Source: Leucosporidium creatinivorum
Lineage: Eukaryota; Basidiomycota; Microbotryomycetes; Leucosporidiales; Leucosporidiaceae
Length of the DNA: 64,000 nt
Assembly: GCA_001600635.1 (NCBI GenBank)
Contig: BCKL01000001.1
Span: 724,808-788,807 of the forward strand
Direction: 5' to 3'
Part shown: in pieces, positions 58,795 to 64,000 of the stretch
How positions within the stretch are numbered: the first letter of the stretch is position 1
Layout of the letters: each line of letters begins with the position of its first letter
The notes under the pieces: model-generated
What the model saw: the letters and a program-made list of their open reading frames with translations, nothing else
Databases searched by the model: none
Told to the model about the DNA's origin: nothing
Position numbers and translations under genes: made by a program

Positions 58795-61700
58795 ATGCAG
58801 GACTTTCCCACACCACCATTACGGCGAGGATCTACACCAGTAGGAGGACCTCAGTACGACGCTACCTCTTTACCGCCTCTCGCTTCTCCTCTACCAGCCG
58901 TTTCCCACGATCTCCGAACACCAGCAGCCGCGTCGTCGTCTCGCTCGCCTTCCGTCTCGCCCACCCCTTCTCGGCCTCGGCGTTCGTCCAAACGAGCTAA
59001 AGCGGTAGCAGCAGCAGAAGGCTGGCTCACTTCGAGCCCGATGAGCCCTTCGTGGTCCTCGTCGACCGCTTCCTCGTACGCTTCCACCGCCAGTGGGGGG
59101 ACGGCAGGAGCGCAAGAGCAGCAGGAGGAGCAGGACAAGCTGGAACGGGCAAGAGTCGTCAAGGCGAGCTTGGATAAGCTGGAAGGGACGGCGGCGGAGG
59201 TTGTGAGGGAGCAGGAGCACGAGCTTCAGCGCGAGCAAGAGCAGCAGCAGCGCTTCAGGGATACGCTCGACATTGCCGCTTCGCCTGCAAAACGGCTACT
59301 AGGGCACAAGAAATCGAATGCTAGCCTCAGCAAGCTCTCTTCCGCCGAGCGTAAGTCGTCCGCTTCTCGAGTCTCTCCTTCGCGACGCGCTCAAGCCTGA
59401 CGTTCAAATCATCGCAGAACTACGTGAGCTAGCACGAGGCAAGCGGCGGCAGGGTGTAGGAGTCGGTACGAGCGTTAGCAGCCGAGCTAGCGTGTCCACT
59501 TTCCAGTCGTTCATGTCGACCGGCGACTCGATCTACGAGGATGCGGTCGAAACGCCGAGCGCTTGGACCGAAGATGAGGGCAACGCTGGGGATAGTAGTA
59601 GTGCAGAGAGCGATGGGACAGAAGCTGTTATTCCGATTCTGGAGATTGGTGAGCCGGCTCGGCGTTCGACAGCTAAACGGCAGCTGACCATTCAGCTCTT
59701 CTTACAGGCGCCTACCCGCCAACACAACCCGGCACTCCTCCTCCCAAGATCCGGACCACCAACGACGAAGACCTCCACGACCTCCCACTGCGCGCCTTCT
59801 CCCCTCCTCAATTCCGCCCCGTCTTCGGCGCCGCCAAACTCGACCTGGAGCAGCAGAAGAAGCTCCACCATCGTCGCTCTAGCCTGCAAGCCGAATACCA
59901 GGGAGGATCACGAGCACAACAACGCCAATCCCTCCAGCTCGAGCCTTCCTCGACCATGATCCCTCTGCGACGCTACTCGGCCATCCCCAAAGGCTTCGGC
60001 GCTGCTGAACCCACCTCGCCAAATCGCCGACACTCAGGCATCCCAGGCTTCGACTCTCCTACGTCCAGCAACGGCGACCTCTCTTCCTCCACCATTGTCC
60101 CTCCAACACCCGAATCACGTCGCGCCTCCTTCCAACTCAGACCCCTCGTCCTCACCCCTCAGCGCACCCTCATCGCGCCTCTCACCTCCTCACCCTCCTC
60201 CACCACCGCTGGATCGCCCTCCATGATCCGTCGACGTATGAGCGATCAGTTCAGCTACGGCCCTACCGCCAACGGCAACCTCAACCGACATTCGAGCCTC
60301 AATGCCGGCCGACCGACCTCCCCCTTCGGCAGCGGCTTTGGCGGTCGCATGTCGCCTCTCTCCTTCGGCGCTGCTGGAGGCAGCGATGGACCGACTCGGC
60401 GGCGATCGATGGGCTACGTCGAATCGACGCAGACGAAGAAGAGGGAGAGTGGGTCGAGCGCAGGGCATGGTCCGCCGAGCGCTGGTACCTCGGCTAGCTG
60501 GGGCGAAAGGAGGATGAGGAGCGCTAGTGAGGACACGGGCTTTACTCGTACGACGAGGGAGAGCTCGTTGGGAGATGGCATCAGCCCTGACTCGAGCATG
60601 TCGAGTTGGAGCGAGGAGAAGGAGGGCCAGTCGCTGCAGGTGCAGAAGAACAGCCCGGAGATGAATGACAAGGAGTGGGAGGAGCAGTACCACAAGCGGA
60701 GCGTCACGCCGCTTGGTGTGCTGGAGGAGGGGAGGCAGGTCGAGCGGTGGGAAGAGGACGGCACGGCGACGAAGCGGCGGACGTTCTTCGAGGAGAGTGA
60801 GGAGGAGGAGAAGCATCGACGGCAGAAAGAGGAGGAGGAGCAGATGGCAGCGATCCCTCCACCAGTCACTCCTTCCACGCCCACCATCGAGCTCTCGGAA
60901 CCCTCGCCGACTGGACCTCAGCACCCGCGCGAAGGACCACCTCCCACTTCCTTCGTCGCTCCCGTCACTATCGCCAACGGTCTCCCTTCTCCCGCTCCTC
61001 CTCTCGAAGACGACGAGTCGCATCCTCCATCTCCTCCACCGACTTTCCCTCTTCCGAGCGTGCCCATCACCGAGGGAGGCCTCAACGGCCGTCGCCCTTC
61101 CACCTCCGCCAGATCGGTCAAGTCGGTCAATTCGACAAAGCCTCGCAAGGCTCACCGCAAGCCCGTCAAGTACGACGAGCACTGGAATGGCGAGTCCTTC
61201 GTCGACTCGAGCCCCTCGACTACCTACTCGCCTTTCGACTCGCCCATCGTCGACGAGCAATCAAACCGGAGCGGCGACGCCAACGCATTCCTCGGTGCGG
61301 TAGCCAATAGGCCTACATCCACCTCGCCTGGCTCGACCCTCTTCGCCTCCGCCCTCTCCACCCCCGAGCACGAGGAGCCGCCGTCCATCATCCCCGACTT
61401 CAAGTCGATCCAGATCAAGAGTCGCTCGAGCTCCTCCACCTCGGCGGGCTCCGCCGGTCGTACTCCTCGGCAACCCCTCCGCCTCGAGCGTACCGACATT
61501 TCCCCCGTCTCGACTCAAGGAGCGTTCCCTCCCCCAGCTCACGAGCTCGGCCACGCCAAGTCCTTCGCGCATCCGCAGGAGGAGAGACGGCGTAGCTTCC
61601 AAGCGACGACCAAGTCGACTGGCGACCTTCGTACAGGAGGAGGGCGCGAGCTCGCCGGCCTTGCCATCTGGCCTCCTCCCGACGCCCAGACGAAGAAGGT

Positions 61701-63177
61701 CTCGGCGGGACCTCGCATCTCGACGCCCGGGGCAGGCGACTCGGACACGGAGAGCCCTCCTTCGCCCATCCTCTACTACAAGGAGGATGACCCTCGCCAT
61801 GTCGCTCTCGACGACCGCCGAGGCAGCTTCTCCAACACGCGCGAGTCGGCGTACGGCTACCTCCCTCGGCGGCCAGCCTTCGAGCCACGGGACCCTCGGG
61901 CTCAGGTCGATGCTCCCGACAACTTCCTCGAGGTCCTTCTCGGTACCGAGCCGCCTAGCAGGAGGAACACTTTCGAATCGGTCGCTACCGTGGACGACAC
62001 TCGCTGGAGCACTCACACAGCCTCGACGACGGCGACCAGTCAGATGACTTCGCACATCCCTGGTCAGCAGTCCGACTCTTCTGGTCGGCGCAACTCGTCC
62101 AGCCCGTCTAGCTCGCCGACGAAGGGCATGTTCGCCAAGCGCATCTTCGGCAGCTTCAGCAAGGACAAGGAGAAGAAGAAGCGCCCCGAGTCTGTTGGAG
62201 CGGCCCTCCAAGGCTCGCTCAAGGGATCCAAGAAGCCCATCAGCATCCCTGCAGGAGGGACGAGCAAGGCGCCTCGACCCATCTCCATCCCAGCTCGACC
62301 TCCCGGCGCTCCTCTCCCCCCCTCTCTCGGCTCGCGTCGAGGTTCGGCTTCTTCCCGCCCCACAAGTACCATCTCCACCGCCAACAGCTTCCTCCCCCGC
62401 CAAGCTCCTGTCTCGCCTCTCTTCGGCCATTCGTCGCAGCTCGTGGGCGGCTCACCGCAGGAAGAGCTCGCCGATTTCGTCCGCTACTCGCCAACTCAGC
62501 CTCGGAGCACGGGCTATCAACCTCGTCGCGGACCCGTCAACGATGATGTGGAGGAAGAACTCGCTGACTGGAACCCTCGGGCGTCCATCTCCTCCATCGG
62601 CTCGGCTCCCTCCATCGCCTCCCCTCCTCCTCGCGCCTACCAACTCCCTCCTGGTCTCGGCGGTCCTGACCCATCTACCTCGCAATCCAACTCTCGCTCC
62701 AACTCGCACCACCGCAAGAAGCAACACCGATCCGGCAGCGGCAGCAGCGGAGGTCGTCCCGAGCTCCTCCCTTCCCCTTCCCTCACTCTCAACGCTACCA
62801 CCTCCTACTACGGCATGCCCGCCTCTCCCTCCGGCTCGAATGCCTCGTACAGCTCCTCGCAGCGTCAACAGCAGGAGGCCTACCTTGCCTCGCGCTCTCG
62901 GCAAGGCTCCTTCGAGGCGCCGCCGCTCGGTCAGCAGCTGGCGAGCAGGCGGCCCTCGGCTCAGTCGCAGAGGTCGAATGGGGGTCTCAGTCCTCCCATA
63001 GCGGGTCCTCCGACGCCGAGCAAGGCTGGGCTCGAGTTTGAGGGAGGTAGGAGGGGCAGCGCAGATGCGAGTGGTGGGTCGAGGAGGGGCAGCGCCGATT
63101 CGCAGGGGAAGAAGAAGCAGCATGGGGTGCCGTTCGGAGTGAGGGACGTGATGCGGGCACAGGTCATGGAGAGGTGA
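58795..63177 (+). CDS. Very large disordered Ser/Pro/Arg-rich protein, unknown function
   Basis: Three exons (58795 to about 59350, about 59418-59650, about 59709-63177) give roughly 1,420 residues. Almost the whole chain is low-complexity Ser, Pro, Gly and Arg with short basic-Ser clusters (RRGS, RRHS, RRMS, RRNS, RRPS) that fit basophilic kinase sites. A short helical, Gln/Glu-rich segment lies early (EQQEEQDKLERARVVKASLD, VVREQEHELQREQEQQQRF) and could be a coiled coil. A block that may be conserved is KPVKYDEHWNGESFVDSSPS, and near the end there is HGVPFGVRDVMRAQVMER. No membrane segment, signal or enzyme motif. The last exon is about 3.4 kb without an intron, unlike the conserved genes here. 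I do not recognise the family. A cytoskeletal, polarity or signalling scaffold is possible but unproven. Confidence 0.72.
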
Positions 63178-63568
63178 TGTACTAGGTGAGTTCTCCTGTT
63201 GCGCTCTTGAAGAGCAAGAGCTGATTTCGGCGCTCTCCTTTCGCAGTCGTCGGCTTAGTTAGTGTAGCTCAGTTGTCCCCTATTAGCATGCAGGTCTCGG
63301 TACTGAATTATTAGTCAATCGTTCGTCGTTACTCCAAGATTGCGGCTCTCAGTGAGGACGCCAGCGGTCGGCAGCCAGACTGACTCGACGATCCTGCCAG
63401 CCGACGACGAAGCGACCTCGAGTTTCGACTCTTAGCTTTCGACTTGCACCTGCTTGACCTCTCGGACACCACCACCACGCTCTCGAACTGTCCTATAAGA
63501 ATCCAGGACTTGCTCTCTTCGCTCTTCTACTCGCCATCATCGCACTACAGCTGCCCCACTTCTCCAGC
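63178..63568. other. Intergenic region
   Basis: 3' UTR of the large gene, with a probable 3' UTR intron at about 63186-63246 (GTGAGT donor, GCAG acceptor), and the promoter of the last gene. CTACAG at 63545-63550, 18 bases before the next ATG. Confidence 0.45.
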
Positions 63569-64000
63569 ATGTCACATTCGCACTCCCACTCGCAAGGCCA
63601 TTCGCACAGCCACGGACAGCAGCAGGACACGGAGCACGACTATGTAGAGGCCAACAGGAAGCACCACAATGCTGAGAATCATCTGCAGCAGCATGAGAGC
63701 GCTCTGGGAAGCTGGGCGGTGCGTTAAGGCTGGGCTGAGCGGTGGAAGCAGCGAGGCTGATTTGAATCGCTTCACAGGCCAGGAAAGTCGTTGATACTGT
63801 ACTCAGGTCCTATGCTTTCGACGAGAACAGCACGACTGTGTTGGACTTCGCTTGCGGCAGGTGAGCTCGGCCTCAGCCGTCGTGGCATTGAAGAGGGCTA
63901 ATATTCGACCTCCGCTGCAGTGGAATGGTTTCTCGCCTGCTGAGGGATCACGCCAAAAAGGTCGTCGGCGTCGATTTGTCTTCGCAGCTCGTCAACGCCT
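63569..64000 (+). CDS. SAM-dependent methyltransferase with His-rich start (cut by the right edge)
   Basis: ATG 63569 opens with a His/Ser/Gln-rich lead (SHSHSHSQGHSHSHGQQQD), then HDYVEANRKHHNAENHLQQH. After introns near 63720-63778 and 63861-63920 the reading continues ARKVVDTVLRSYAFDENS, TTVLDFACGSGMVSRLL and KKVVGVDLSSQLVN before the window ends. LDFACGSG is motif I (the SAM-binding Gly loop) and GVDLS is motif II with its acidic residue, as in class I methyltransferases of the Methyltransf_11/25 type. The substrate cannot be told. The His-rich start may bind metal. Only the first third of the gene is visible. Confidence 0.82.

Noticed and set aside
60190-61260. Open frame of 356 codons on the minus strand
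   Set aside because: Antisense shadow of the large Ser-rich gene for the same reason; Arg/Leu-rich with no start or splice context.

Overview
The window is nuclear DNA from a GC-rich, intron-dense fungus, most likely a basidiomycete yeast of the Pucciniomycotina (Microbotryomycetes, the red-yeast group). The grounds are fungal-type families (GT15 mannosyltransferase, GH71 glucanase, CFEM, Zn2Cys6, TAP42), introns mostly 40-90 nt with GTGAGT donors and CTGAC/CTAAC branch sites, strong C/G bias at third codon positions, and Ser/Pro-rich disordered tails. The lineage is an inference from style; no marker sequence was searched.

Layout, left to right: the 3' end of an unidentified gene (2-337); a 17-exon gene for a ubiquitin-like, membrane-spanning protein (1682-6779); a Golgi alpha-1,2-mannosyltransferase (7211-9535, -); the Rab GTPase YPT6 (-) head to head with TAP42 (+); two tandem CFEM/GPI-anchor genes (-); a CHORD-CS co-chaperone (-) head to head with a CorA/MNR2-type magnesium transporter (+); a single-pass surface protein (21780-23577); VPS54 with a long extra tail (23819-28738); a GID7/WDR26 WD40 protein; a TMEM198-like multi-span protein; a fragmentary small gene; an intronless F-box-like protein (-); a MYND zinc-finger protein (-); a secreted double-psi beta-barrel (barwin-like) protein (-); TAF6 (-) head to head with an unrecognised Pro-rich protein (+); a Zn2Cys6 transcription factor (-); a UBA-DUF2196 protein (-); a GH71 alpha-1,3-glucanase with an added transmembrane anchor (-); SER1 (-) head to head with the AP-2 mu subunit (+); a very large disordered Ser-rich protein; and the start of a methyltransferase cut by the right edge.

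This is ordinary, compact euchromatin. The genes do not form one pathway. Several belong to the secretory and endocytic system (mannosyltransferase, YPT6, VPS54, AP-2 mu) and to the wall or cell surface (two CFEM proteins, barwin-like protein, GH71, two membrane proteins). VPS54 (GARP tethering complex) and YPT6 (its Rab) act at the same late-Golgi step but lie 12 kb apart, so linkage is probably chance.

I saw no mobile element, rRNA, tRNA, CRISPR array or toxin gene. No convincing new multi-gene system is present. The best leads are single genes with odd architectures: the ubiquitin-like/transmembrane protein, the membrane-tethered GH71 enzyme, VPS54 with a splice-dependent acidic tail, and several unusual splice arrangements (a start codon split by an intron, a 19-nt zinc-finger microexon flanked by a 40-nt intron and a GC-AG intron). 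All spliced models were made by eye from splice signals and frame; none is confirmed by transcripts.
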